Assembly (NCBI GenBank): GCA_019448385.1 | Contig: JAGTXO010000016.1 | Span: forward strand, 372,001 to 436,000 | Length of the DNA stretch: 64,000 nucleotides | Source: Diacronema lutheri | Lineage: Eukaryota > Haptophyta > Pavlovophyceae > Pavlovales > Pavlovaceae | Direction: 5' to 3' | Shown here: positions 1 to 11,100 of the stretch, piece by piece | Position numbering within the stretch: position 1 is the first letter of the stretch | How the letters are laid out: each line of letters starts with the position of its first letter | Made by a program: the position numbers and the translations under genes | Notes under the pieces: model-generated | Seen by the model: the letters and a program-made list of their open reading frames with translations, nothing else | Databases searched by the model: none | What the model was told of the DNA's origin: nothing

Positions 1-116
1 CCAAACGTGTTGGTCACTACCCACGTGCCGCTCGGTGCGCGAAAGAGCGCCTCCTCCAGCCTCAGCTGCCGCACGAGCGGCACGTTCCGCAGCCGAATCC
101 AGCGCACCGGCGCCAT
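1..116 (-). CDS. Lipoate-protein ligase A-like protein, N-terminal fragment (runs off left edge)
   Basis: Only the first 38 codons are present, read leftward from an ATG at 116-114. The peptide begins MAPVRWIRLRNVPLVRQLR, followed by LEEALFR and a W-V-V-T-N stretch. This matches the start of eukaryotic LplA-type lipoate-protein ligases, which open with a 'LRL.G.PIL.QL.LEE.LLR' segment and a 'NWCI.N' strand. The family attaches lipoate to E2/H proteins in mitochondria or plastids. No targeting peptide precedes the conserved segment, so a presequence would need an upstream exon or a different start. The divergent coiled-coil gene starts 73 bp away. Identity rests on a short alignment from memory; catalytic residues lie outside the window. 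Confidence 0.5.
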   Translation of the reverse strand, partial: MAPVRWIRLRNVPLVRQLRLEEALFRAPSGTWVVTNTF

Positions 117-189
117 CGTGCGGTCGGACTGGCATCGGCCGGAAGTGAAACGTGCTCGTCGTTTCGTGCGCGTGTTGCGGTGCGTGGTG

Positions 190-2829
190 ATGCTGCGCCG
201 GCAGCTCAGGGGGCCCAAGGGGATCCTCCATTCGCGGAGGGATGACGCGCACGGCGCGCTCGCCTTCTTTGAGCGCAGTACCAGCGAGCAGGCCCTCGAG
301 AAGGCGGCGATGGCCGAGCTCGAAGCGTGCGCGCGCGTGCGCGCCGCGCGCCGCGCCGCGCTCGGCTCGCGCCGCGCGCCGCTCCTTGCGGGATCGCGGC
401 TGACGCCAGCCCGTCACCTGCGCACGCGCGCAAGAGCAGGATGGACCAGCGTCTGCATGCACTGGAGGCGACGCGCATAAAGGTGGAGCACGCGCTGGGC
501 GAGGCGCGCGCCGCCACGCTCGACACACGCGCAGCGCTCGACGCCTTGACGTCGGTGCAAGTGCCGGCCGCCGGCGCGGACGTGCGCAAAAAGGCGGCGG
601 CGGCGGGCAAGAAGAAGAGCAAATTGGAGCTCGAAGCGGACGCGGCGATACTCGCCACAGCGACCGCCGCGGCCGTCGCTGCCGACGCCGCGTACGCCGC
701 CGCGCGCGCGCGCGCGCACGACGCGGCCGCCGAGCGGTCGGCGCTCGAGCGCGCCAAGGAGAACATCGAACGTACCTACGTGCTCGGGCTCGAGACGCGC
801 GTGTACAAGTTCAACTTTAGCGCCGAGCTTGCAGCGAGCCGCGCCGGCTTGCGCGCCGCGCGTGCGCGCGTTGCCGCGGGCGAGCCGCTCGACGGTTTCC
901 ATCTTGCGAGTCATCAATTACTCGGCCCGGACAGGTTTGCCTCCGAGCGCGAGCCGGACGACGTCGGCGCGAGCTTTCGGCGCGGCAGTGTTGGCAGAAG
1001 CAGCGTGAGCGCGGGCAGCGTAAGCGCTTCCGTCGAGCTCGGCGCCGGCGTGAACGTCTTCGCATCGGCGGCGGAGGTGTGCACGCCCACGCGCGCGCTC
1101 CAGCGTTCGGTGACCAGGCGGCCGTGGCAGCCGGCGGGCAGCGCGCAGCTCGCCGACGCGTACGTCGCAAGCACGCCGCAGACGCCGCACGCAACGTCGC
1201 GCCGGCACCTCGTCACGCCCAACGGCCAGGCCTTCCTCGCGCTCGTCGAGCCCAACCCGTTCTACGCGCCGCCGCACGGCGGCCGGGCGCGCGCGCGCGC
1301 GTCGCCGACGACCCCGTCGGCACGCCGCGCGCCGAGCGACGGCGCGCCCGCGCCGGTGCGGGAGCAACGCCCGGGCGAGGTGGACCTGTGGGTTCGCGAG
1401 CCCTCGCCGTCGTCCAGCCGCGCGCGCACGCCGGACGCTACCACCGGCCGTCCCGGATCCGGATCGCCCGGCCGCAGCCGGACCGACGCGCACGTTTCCG
1501 CACTGGCGCGGCCGAGGACGGCCGGCGCGGGCGCGCCAGCGCGGCCAGCGACCGCGTCGTCGCTCGACGAGGTGTACGCCTCGGGCGTCGGGTACGAGGG
1601 CATGCCGCGCCCGGCGACGGCGTCGTCGCTTTACCGGGCGACCGCGACGCAGCGCGTGCGCGCCGCGTCGCACACCGACCTGCGGAGGCTGCCGTTTGGG
1701 CACGTGGATATTTCCGGAAGCCTCCCCGCGTTCAACACGGCCACTTTCGGCTTCGCGTCGCGCAAGGCAAACCCACCGCCATCGCTGCGGCACCGGCCCG
1801 CCTGGCGCCCGCCCACGCCCTCCCACAGCGTTCTCATCGCTGATGCCGCTCGAGCTGGCGCTGGTGCTGCCGAGAAGGCGCGCGCACCCGTCGCGGCGGG
1901 CGCGAGCGTGTTGAGCGCACGGGTCGACGCCATCGACGCCGCGCTCGCGCACGAGCAGGCGCGCTGCCGCGAGCAGCTGCGCGTCGACGCGCGGCGCAAG
2001 GAGGCGCGCAGCGTGCTCGCCGAACGTGGGATGGAGTTGGACGCGCTGCACGACGCGAGGGCTGGGTGCGCTGCGGCTGTGCGGTGGAGGCGAGCGAGCG
2101 CGCGCGCGCGCGCGCGACCACGCGCGAGCGCCTCAGCCCGGCCGCTAGGCGCCGCTTTCCGCCCTTTCCGCGAGACGCCATACTTTTTTCCTCATGCTTT
2201 CCCACCCTGTGTGTGTGCGCGCATACCTCCGCTTCCTTTGCCCCCTTCGCCCCCTTCGCCCCCTCCGCTCCCTCCGCTCCCTCCCCCCCCCCCCCCCCCC
2301 CCCACCCTCCGCCCCTCTCACGCGCACCCGCTGCCGCAGCGCGCGCGCGTCGTTTGACGCCGCCAACGCCGAGTTCTGCGCGATGCTCGCGAGGCTTGGT
2401 GACTTGGACGCGCAGATCGCCGAGCGCGAGGCGAGCGCGCAGTGTGAGCCCGAGCCGCCGGCCGCCACGCCGGACCCGCGCTCGGCCAAGCCCAAGCTCA
2501 AAGGTTCGTCGCTACGACCCGCGTCGGACAAGGCCAAGGCAGCGCCGGCCACGGCCGACGGCGGCGCGGCCAAGCGCGCGCCGACGGCGAGCAGCAAGGC
2601 TAAAAGCAGCCCCAGCAAAGAGGACGAGCCAGCGTCGTTCGATGTGACCGATGCGGCCGACCAGCTCGCCACCGAGCTCGCCGCCTTCCACATCCTCGCG
2701 CGCGCGCCGGCGGAAGCGTTCAGCGCGAGTGCGAGCGCGGCCCACGCCCGACTCGCCCACGAGATGGACGAATGCCGGCGCGAGCTCGCTGGCTACTCGC
2801 GCGCGCGTGCGAATGGGATGCACCTGTGA
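190..2829 (+). CDS. Coiled-coil protein of unknown function (about 755 aa, three exons)
   Basis: Proposed exons are 190-336, 435-2065 and 2340-2829; they sum to 756 whole codons including the stop. Intron 1 joins LEACAR to SRMDQRLHALEATRIKVEH, and intron 2 (donor GTGCGC, acceptor CCGCAG, containing a poly-C run) joins DARAG to RARASFDAANAEF. Residues about 40-200 are Ala/Glu/Arg-rich and heptad-like, consistent with coiled coil. The middle third is Pro/Ser/Arg-rich with two copies of RPATASSL. Another helical segment closes the protein. The start was chosen as the first ATG in the frame that continues into exon 2; an earlier exon is not excluded. I recognise no catalytic domain. A structural, perhaps cytoskeletal, role is a guess. 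Confidence 0.55.
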
Positions 2830-2902
2830 GCCCAGTCCGCACCCCCACCCCAAAAACCTCGGGCCCTTTTCTTCCTTATTACACCGGGTTTGAAGAATAA
2901 TT

Positions 2903-4291
2903 CTAGCTCTCCACACCGACTGTCGCCCCGCGCTGGCCCTCTCGCGGCGCGCCAGCGCGCACGTCGGCGTAGCCGAGCCGCTCGGCGAGCGCAGCCACGC
3001 GCCGCGCGAGCGTCTCGTCGAGCGCGGCGAGCTGCTGGAGCGTGACGGGCACGTTGCCCACGTTGCGCCGGTTGCGCGCCTTGCGCGGCACGCCGGGTAG
3101 TGAGGCGAATGGCAACGCGCGCACAAAGCCGTCCCAAAAGGTCTGTGCGACGGACGGCGGCGCGGGCGCGCCGCCGCCCGCGCACGCCGCTTCGGCGCGT
3201 GCGCGTGATGACGGGTGCACGCACGCGCGCGCGCCGGGGCTGCCGTCGGCGCCGTCGCGCTCGCCGACGAAACCGCCGAGCCGGGCGATCTGGCAGGCGT
3301 CCGTGTCCTCGACGCGGTACCAACCGCTCAGCGCGTACTCGCCGCCGTCGCCGTCCGCGCTGCCGCCCACACCGGTCGGCGCGGCGCGATCGGCCGTGCG
3401 CTCGGCGGCCTCGAAGTCGAGCGCGCCCACCATCGCTTCGTTGTATAGCAGCCAGTACCAGCCGATGAAGCCGAGGCACGTCCGCGCCGCCTCACCATCC
3501 CACGGGCCCGCGGGTAAGAGCGCGCGCACGACGGTCGCGAACTCGGGCTCGATGGGGCGCGCGAGTGGATCGTCGCACACTTTGGCGGAGAGCGACGCGA
3601 TCGTGACCAGCGGGTGGCGGACCTGGAGGAGGGTGCGCGCGAAGGGCGTGGGGCAGCTGCCGCGAGGGGGCGCACCATCCGCGCGCAGCTCACGCCGCGC
3701 GCATCCCCAGTTGGCGCGCACGATGCGCTCGCACGCGGCCTCGAGGCACGCGTCCCATGCGAACCACCGGCCGAGCCGCCAGGGGAACTCGGGGCACTCG
3801 GCGGGCCAGCGGAAGGTGTCGCGGTAGAAGCCGACGCGCGTAAAGGCACGCGAGCAGAGGCCGCGCACCGACTCGGCCGGCGGCGCCGCGCCGTGCAGCA
3901 GGCGGAGGCCGTGCACCCACGAGACGGTCCCGTCGCGGCATGGCGAGAAGCTCGCGTCCGAATTCTCGTGCGCGACCTCGAGGCCGAGGGCGAAGCGAAG
4001 GGCGTGCGTGGTGCTGGTCGTGCCAGACGACTGCGTGCCCACAATGAGGAGCTGTCGGCAGTCGCCGTCCTCCACGGCCTCGCGCGCGATGCCCGAGCGG
4101 AGCAGCAGCCACGCGTACACGCGCGGGCCCCACACGGGCCAGCCGACAAGCGCGAGCAGGAGAGCAACGAGCGTGGCCGTCGCGCGCGCGCGCGCGCGGC
4201 GCGCGCGGCGCGCGCGCGGGCGCGCGTGCTTCGTCTCGTCGTCCTCCGCGCGCGCGTGCGCGAATCCCGCGTCGGCGCGCCGGGCTCTCAT
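2903..4291 (-). CDS. Type II membrane sulfotransferase-like protein (about 462 aa)
   Basis: A single uninterrupted exon. From the ATG at 4291 the protein has a basic cytosolic N-terminus, one hydrophobic segment (ATLVALLLALVGWPVWG, residues about 40-60) and a lumenal domain: the topology of Golgi sulfotransferases. The P-loop for the PAPS 5'-phosphate is LLIVGTQSSGTTSTTHAL, and the 3'-phosphate motif is LLQVRHPLVTIASLS. Cys-rich blocks between them suggest disulfides in the secretory pathway. The frame stays open upstream to another ATG at 4390, but that adds 33 non-conserved residues before the anchor, so I prefer 4291. The acceptor substrate cannot be read from sequence. It ends 73 bp from the convergent coiled-coil gene. 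Confidence 0.7.
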   Translation of the reverse strand: MRARRADAGFAHARAEDDETKHARPRARRARRARARATATLVALLLALVGWPVWGPRVYAWLLLRSGIAREAVEDGDCRQLLIVGTQSSGTTSTTHALRFALGLEVAHENSDASFSPCRDGTVSWVHGLRLLHGAAPPAESVRGLCSRAFTRVGFYRDTFRWPAECPEFPWRLGRWFAWDACLEAACERIVRANWGCARRELRADGAPPRGSCPTPFARTLLQVRHPLVTIASLSAKVCDDPLARPIEPEFATVVRALLPAGPWDGEAARTCLGFIGWYWLLYNEAMVGALDFEAAERTADRAAPTGVGGSADGDGGEYALSGWYRVEDTDACQIARLGGFVGERDGADGSPGARACVHPSSRARAEAACAGGGAPAPPSVAQTFWDGFVRALPFASLPGVPRKARNRRNVGNVPVTLQQLAALDETLARRVAALAERLGYADVRAGAPREGQRGATVGVES

Positions 4292-4446
4292 GGAGGGCTC
4301 TCCTCTTCCCGACCGGCCATTGCTCGAAAGCGTCTGAAGTCCTCCACGATCGTCCGGGACGATCGTCGACTTGGCGGTCGGCGGTCCCATGAAAACCCCT
4401 CCCCCCCTCCTCTCCAACACACACCCTAGCCACCACTAGCCACCAC

Positions 4447-5191
4447 TCACGAAGAGGATGGCGCGTCGCCGCTGCTCAGCTGCTGCGCGCTGCTGCCGCG
4501 TGCCGACTCTGCCGCGCCAAGAATGGAGCCAACTAGCGCGGCGCCAGTCGCGGACGCAGCCCGCGTCTCCGACGGCACCGACTCGCAGCCGAACGGCTCT
4601 GCGTGACCGCCACCCGCCAGCGACTCTGCCGCGCTGCCCACTTCGGAGACGGCGCTCCGGTCCGAGTCCTCCCGGCGCTGCTCGGCGGGCGGCTTGCCGC
4701 CGGCGCCAAAATGCGCGTCGCGCCGTACGCGCGGCGAGCCGGCGCTCGGCGCGTGCGACACGGTGCCAGAGGGCGTGGGCGGGGCAGCACCAGCGGCTGC
4801 ACCCACGAACGGGTTCACCGCCTCGCCGCGGCATGCGTCAAACGCCGGCGCGGCGGGCGCCAAGCCGGGCGTGCGTGCGGGCGAGAGCGACGGCTCGCGC
4901 GTGGCGCCCGACGGCGCGCGGATCGGCCCGGCCGCGGCGGCAGCGGCGGCCGCGTCGGTCGCAGCGCCCAGCTGCGAGAGCGCGTGCTGCGAGCACGCCA
5001 ACGCGGCCTCCGGCTGCGCGTGCTGCTGCTGCGCGGCCGTGCCGCCGCCGGGAGCATCGGGCGGGCGCGAACCAAACAAGTTTGTGAACGCCGCGCCGCC
5101 TCCTATGAGCGCGCCGCCGAGCGCGCCGCCGAGCGCGCCGCCAAACGCGTCGAGGCGGCTGCTCGCGCGCGGCATTGGCGCCGCCGCGCCC

Positions 5192-5260
<69 letters not shown>

Positions 5261-6739
5261 GCGGCAACCGGCGCGTGCTGCGCGCTCGGCGCCTCTGCCC
5301 ACTGCGCGATGAACTGCGGGAAGAAGCCAATCTGCGGCGCGGGCGTCGGCGTGAGCGGCTCGCCGCCACCGCGCGCGCTCCACCAGCCGCCACCGGCCGC
5401 CGCGCCGGCCCCGCTGTTGCATGGTGTTTGCGGCGAGTCAATGAGGGACGGCTGCCCGAAGCCCCACCCGCCCGGCGCGAATGCGTGCCACGCGCCGTTG
5501 GCGCTCGGCCCGCCCCCGCCCCTGCCCCCGCCCCCGCCCCCGCCCCCGCCGGGCGCGTGCAACCCGCCCGCGCCTCCGCTGCCGCCGTTACAGCCGCCGT
5601 TACAGCCGCCGGCCGCAGGCGCGTGCTTGGGCGCGCGCGCTTCGGACACGCCGCCGCCCTGCGTCTCGAGGTCGCTGCCCGCGCACGCGCCCGCCTCGTC
5701 GCTGATGTCGCGTGTCGGCGTGCAGTCCCCAAGTTCGTGGTCCGTACCCGCACCGCCCGACACCTGCGACCCGCCCATCCCACCGCCGCACCGGCGGCCG
5801 GGCGGACTGGGACTGCGCCCGCGGTTGCGCCCGGCGCTGCCCGGCCGCAGCGACGTGAGCGCCGCCAGCCGCGCGGCGTACGGGTCGATCGATTCGCGCA
5901 GCATGATGTGGTATTTAAAGTTAACCGACGGTTTCGTCGGGTTGAAGCGGTTCATCCGTAACGGCGTCGCGCCGAAGACGTGCGCTCGCGCAGAACGCGC
6001 ATGGCGCTGCCCGCCGGGCATCGTCGACGAGTCCTGCACGTAGTCGAAGATGTTCGGAAAAGCGAGCTGCAGCCTGAGAGCGCGCGCGCGCGCACACACA
6101 CACACGCGCGCAGCGAGTCGTCAGCGCGGCGTGAGCAGGGCGGCATGGCGCCCGCGCTGCGGCAGCACAGCCGCGCGCGCCCTGCGCATCCGCCCGCGCG
6201 GCGGCAGCGCGGGGCGCGGCCGCTGGGCGGCGGACGGCGAGGTGCGGGCGGCAGATGGTCCGCGGGGCGCGGGCGCGGGGCGCGGGGCGCGGGGCGCGCA
6301 GCCGCCGCAGCGCGGGCGGCTGCGCGCGCTGCACAGACCAATCTCCGAGGAGCGCGACGGGTAGTTCGGGGAGCTCGTTGAGAAGCGCGACGACGAGAAG
6401 GACGAGCTCCATCGACTCGACCTCGCCGAGCTGGAGCGCCTTGTGCACGAGCTGCTCAAACTTGGCGACGGCGATCTCCTTGTCCGAGACTGAGTAAAGG
6501 TCGGTGCACAACTGCTGCACCTCGAGAAGGGTCGCCGACGCGCCGTGCTTGCCGAGCGTGCCGACACGGTCGCGCGCCTCTTTTGAAACGAGCAGGTTGA
6601 TGCCGAGGAAGATGACGAGGTACGAGGCGCAGAAGGTGTCCCACTCCGTCACCGTGCGCCACTCCTCCATCACCATGAAACCCGTCGCTGCGACGCGCGT
6701 TGCGCACCGCGGGGGGGCGGGGGGGGGGGGGGGGGGGGT

Positions 6740-6780
<41 letters not shown>

Positions 6781-7996
6781 AGGCAGGGAGGCACCGGGTG
6801 GAGGGGATGGGCCGCAGGCTCCACCGTGCCGTGGCCCTAGCGCGGCGTTGCGCCACGGTCGCGCCCGCGCGCGCGCGCGCGCGCTCCCGCGCCTCGCCGC
6901 CCTTGGCACGCGCGTGCAGCGTAGGCCGCGCGCGTGGCCAGGCGCGCCGCCTCGCCGCCCACCTGCCGAGACGAAGATGGTGAGCATCGTGTTGAGCGGG
7001 ATGAAGACGAGCACGTCGCACGACTTGCAGCCGTACACGTAATACCTGAGCCACGCCGCGCCGCGCCCAGCCACGCGCCACACGCTCGCGCGCGCACGCG
7101 CGAGCGCCCGTCGGTGGCGCGCGCGCGGCGCGCGCGGCGCGCGGGCTCGGCACGCACACGCGCATGACGATTGCGGAGAGGATGAAGACGACGAGCGAGA
7201 TCCAAAAAGTGCCCGACGAGAGGAAGAGCGAGTCCTTCGTGTTCGCCAGCGAGCCCGTGTAGCCCTTGGCCGACAGATCCATGCACGCCGACGACGACGC
7301 GACGACGACGGAGACGAGCGCGGCGCGCAGCATGGGCGACTGGTCGTGGTGGCCCTTGAGGCGGCGCTTGCGCGCGGCGGCCTCACGCTCCACGCGCAGC
7401 TGCTCCGCGCGCGCCTTCTCCACGGCGAAGACCGCGCAGATGCACGTGACGCACGACACGAGGAGAAGGCCACTCCACGAGAGGGACGGCACCGAGACGA
7501 GCAGCCGGATGAAGTCGTCGTCGGTGACGGACGAGTCGGTGGGCGCGACCTTGAAGAGGGCGACGATACCGAGCAGGCAGAGCGCTGTGCCGATCGCGTC
7601 GTTCTTCTTGATCGAGCCCAGCTTGAACGCGCGCGTGAAGAGGACGTTGAAGACGAGGATTGACGACGACCGCACGACGACGACCATCGAGATGGCGCCA
7701 AAGGCGAGGGCGCCGATGGAGAGGACGCCAGGCAGTGTGGCCGAGCCAATCACGCCGGCCACGTTGAGCCGGCGCACCCACAACGCCGACGCCTCGCTCG
7801 CGTCGTACTGGTCGGCCGACTTGTGCTTGGCGCACCACGCGAGCAGGCAGCCAAAAAAGCCCTGGAAGAAGCCGGCGAAGAAGGCGAAGATGAGGCAGAG
7901 CGACGAGGCGAGGATCTCCTCAATGTTCGACTCGGCGATGCGCGAGCTTGTGTCGCCAAGCGTCACGTTCCCCTCCAAGCCGTCCAGCCCCTCCAT
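4447..7996 (-). CDS. NIPA-type magnesium transporter with long polyGln/Gly-rich C-terminal tail (about 965 aa)
   Basis: Exons (transcript order) 7996-7158, 7045-6963, 6687-6339 and 6073-4447 sum to 966 codons. The first three encode a multispanning membrane domain of about 420 residues with the family's order of helices (FAFFAGFFQGFFGC, VLSIGALAFGAISMVVVV, NDAIGTALCLLGIVALF, VYGCKSCDVLVFIPLNTM, FCASYLVIFLGINLLV). NIPA proteins carry Mg2+ across membranes. Junctions restore AIVMRVYYVYG, FVSAGATGF and LLGDWLQLAFPNIFDYV. Exon 4 adds about 540 residues: a conserved-looking stretch (NPTKPSVNFKYHIMLRESID), then Gly-rich sequence, about 22 consecutive Gln and Ala/Ser-rich sequence. The tail is far longer than in usual NIPA proteins (300-450 aa). 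Family assignment is fairly firm; tail function is unknown. Confidence 0.65.
5194..5260. repeat. CTG/CAG trinucleotide repeat in NIPA exon 4
   Basis: About 22 uninterrupted CTG units on the + strand, read as CAG (Gln) in the - strand gene. A pure trinucleotide tract of this length is expected to vary between individuals. Confidence 0.95.
6713..6793. repeat. Poly-G run plus (AGGC)n tetranucleotide repeat in NIPA intron 2
   Basis: A G run of roughly 25 bases is followed by about ten AGGC units and then AGGG variants. Both lie in the intron between exons 2 and 3 of the NIPA gene. On the transcribed strand this is a pyrimidine-rich tract close to the 3' splice site at 6688. Confidence 0.9.
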
Positions 7997-8195
7997 AATC
8001 GCCTGCCCAGCACGACCGCCGGCCGGTCGTCACCGCGCCTTGCGGGGTAAAAGCGGAGAGCGGCTTATTATGTGGAGGGCTCAAAAACGATGGCGAATAC
8101 CGATACGCACAAAAGGAGCCTAAAAAAGGACCGTCGTCCGTTCACGATGGCGGCGGAGTGAACGCCGGCGTGTCGATTCGTTCGACCCTGGCCGG
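7997..8195. promoter_or_regulatory. Shared divergent promoter region, NIPA / giant coiled-coil gene
   Basis: 199 bp separate the two start codons. It holds a locally AT-richer stretch around 8065-8130 (GGCTTATTATGTGG and AAAAACGATGGCG). No TATA box is evident at a convincing position for either gene. Confidence 0.35.
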
Positions 8196-11100
8196 ATGGC
8201 GGACGCGTGGGGGCTGGCCGACCCGGCGATGGTCGAGGAAAGCAGCGAACGGAAGCTGCTCCTTGAGCTCGTCGATTCTCAGCTTGCCACCATCGCAGCC
8301 GACACGGCCACCGCGCAGGCGCACACCGGCGCGCACGATGCGTGCGGCGCGGCGACGCTCGACGACGAGCTAGCGCAACTGACGGACGGCGAGCTCGCGC
8401 GGCGGATCGCGGAGCTGACACGCGTCAATCGCGAGCTCCTCGCCACGGATCAGCGCCGCTCCGCCCGCGCCGGCGCGCCGGACGGCTGGGGTGACGGCGG
8501 CGACGGCGGCGGAGGCGACGATCGCGCTGGCGGCTCGGGCGCGGACGACGACGGCGAGGAGTCGCTCGAGGCGATCGCGCGGCGGCTCGAGAGCATCACT
8601 AAGAAGAGGCGCGTGCACATGGTGCAGCACGTCATCTTCTCGCACGCCGACATCGAGCGCGCGCAGGACCGGGTGCAAGGCCTGCTGTCACATCTCCTCT
8701 CGTCCGTCGGCGACGACGACGACCGTGCGACCGAGCCGGCCGAGCCGGCCGAGCGGCAGGCGCGGCGCCGGCGCGTGCGTCGTGGCGAGCGCGCGTCTGT
8801 GCGCAAGGGCGTTGGCGACTCGGGAGGTGAGGGCGAGGGCGCGGAGGGCGCGCGAGGGGCGCGGTCGCGCGCGCGCGCGGGAGAGCGCTCGAGCGCCGCG
8901 CTGTCGTCGGATGACATGGAGGGGGAGGAAGCGGAGAGTGGCGAGGAGGACGAGCCGTCGGTTGGGGAGGCCCACGAGGTGAACGACGACGCCGCAGCCG
9001 CCGGCGGCGGCGGCAGCGATGGCATCAACGGCAGCCGCGGCGGCGGCGGCAGTGGCGGCGAGCAGGGCGACGCCTCCGCGCTCTCGTCTGCGCAGCTGTA
9101 CGTGCGGCTGCAGGCAAGCTATGCGGCGATGGAACAGCAGATAAGCTCGCTGCGCATGGAGGACACCGAGTCAGCGCTCCTTCGAGTTAAAGTGCGTGAC
9201 ATCCACGCACCCACGCGCGCACACGCGTGCGTGCGTGCGCTCCTTGAGCCTCGCCGCTGCCGCCGCGTGCACCGCGCGCGCCGCGCGGCTCAATCGAAGG
9301 CGCCGAGGGCGGTGCTCACGCGCCCGCCACTTCCGCCGCCGCGCGCACGCCGATGCAGGTGGCGCTTGTCAAGCGCGTGCAGGCGAGCGCGGCGGACGTG
9401 ACCGACGAGGAGAGGCTCGCGCTGCTCGAGGCGGCCGAGGCCTCGGACGAGGCGCGTCTGGCCCGCGGCTGGGGCAGCGGACGCCGAGGCGAAGGCGAAG
9501 GCGGTGGCGGCGGAGGTGGGCCAGCCACACGGCCGGTCACGATGCTCGCGCCCGCGTCCGCGCACGCGGCTGCCGGCACGTCGGCCGCCGACGTCGTCGT
9601 GCGCGGCCGGCGGCCGTCAGCGTCGCGGCCGATGGCCGACACGTCGCTGACGCGCTCCGAGTTGACGCTCGGCTCGGAGGACACGGAGCTCAACCGCGTG
9701 CTCACGCTGGTCGAGGGCGCCGAGCTCCAGTCGGGCCAGATCCTCAGCAATTTCTTCCTACGCATACACGATGCCGCCGAGCTGCACAAGGGCACGATGG
9801 GCGGCGCGCGCGACGGCGCGGGCACGCGCAGCGCGCGCGCTCGGCGCGTGACCGTGCGCGCGCCGTCGCGCGCCGGTGGCGGCGTGGAGGGCGGCGGTGG
9901 CGCGGCGGCGGGCGGCGCGGCGGTGGGGAGCGGCGCGCTCGCCTGGCAGATCGCCACGGGCGGCGCCACCGAGGCAGACGCGCGCGCGGCGGACGCGGCG
10001 GCGGCCGACGCCGTCGTCGTCGCCGCCGCCGACGCGTCGGGCAGCGGCGACCGCGCGACGGCCGTGCCCGCGCAATCCCTCGCCCAGCTGGTGCACGAGC
10101 TCAAGATTGAAATGAGCGCACAGCACGGCACGGCTGCCGGCGCCGCGCAGGTGCAGGTTGGGCTTGCGCTTCTCGACCCGTACGACAGCGCCATCCCGAC
10201 AGAAGCGCGCGCGCTCGCGCTTCTCGAGCTGCACGCCGGCGCGACCGAGCGCCTTCGCGAGCTCGAAGCTCTCATCGCCGCGGACGGCCGGCGCGTCGCG
10301 CTCGCGCGGCAGCGGCTGAGCGGCGCGCGCGCGCGCGTCGACACGCTCGACCAGCGCGTGCGCTTCTTCGCCTCCGACTTTGAGCGCCTCGCGCACGCGC
10401 GCGCCGAGCGCCGGCGTGGGGCGCTCTACGCTCAGGGGATGGGCGCGCGCGTCGGCGCGGCCGGCGGCGCGGCGGCCGACGCGCGCCGCGCACATGCGGG
10501 CGCGCACGGTGGCGCGCTCGCGGCGCTCGCCGACGCGCGCGGCGCCGCGCTGGCCGGCGAGCCGTCGCCAACGTCGCGTCTCGAGCGCGCGCGCGCCGAA
10601 GCGAGCGCGGCGCGCGCGCGCGCGGCCGAGCTGCGCGCGCGCATTGCGACACTGCGTTCGGCGCTGCTCGTGCATGAGCTTGGCCTCGGTCGAGCGGGCG
10701 GGGGCGGCGAGGGCGATGGAAGCGCGGCTGGCGCCGGCGGAGGCGGAGGCGGAGGCGGGGGCGAGCGCGGGGGCGGGGCCGGGGGCGGAGGCGGAGGCGG
10801 AGGCGAGCGCGGAGGCGGGGGCGGAGGCGGGGGCGGGGGCGGGGCCGGAGGCGGAGGCGGAGGCGGGGGCGGAGGCGGAGTCGGAGGCGGAGACCGAAGC
10901 GGAGACCGAGGCGGAGACCGAGGCGGGGCTATCGAGTTGCTCACGCTGCCGCCATCGTCCGCGTATGGGCCCAACATCATCGCGGGCAAGCCGATCGGCG
11001 CGCTCCTCTCGCAGATCACCACCGCCAGCCGCCTCCTCCGCTCCGTCCGCGTTGCGCTCGACGCGTGCGCGCCGCCGCAACGGTCCGACCCGCCGCGCGC

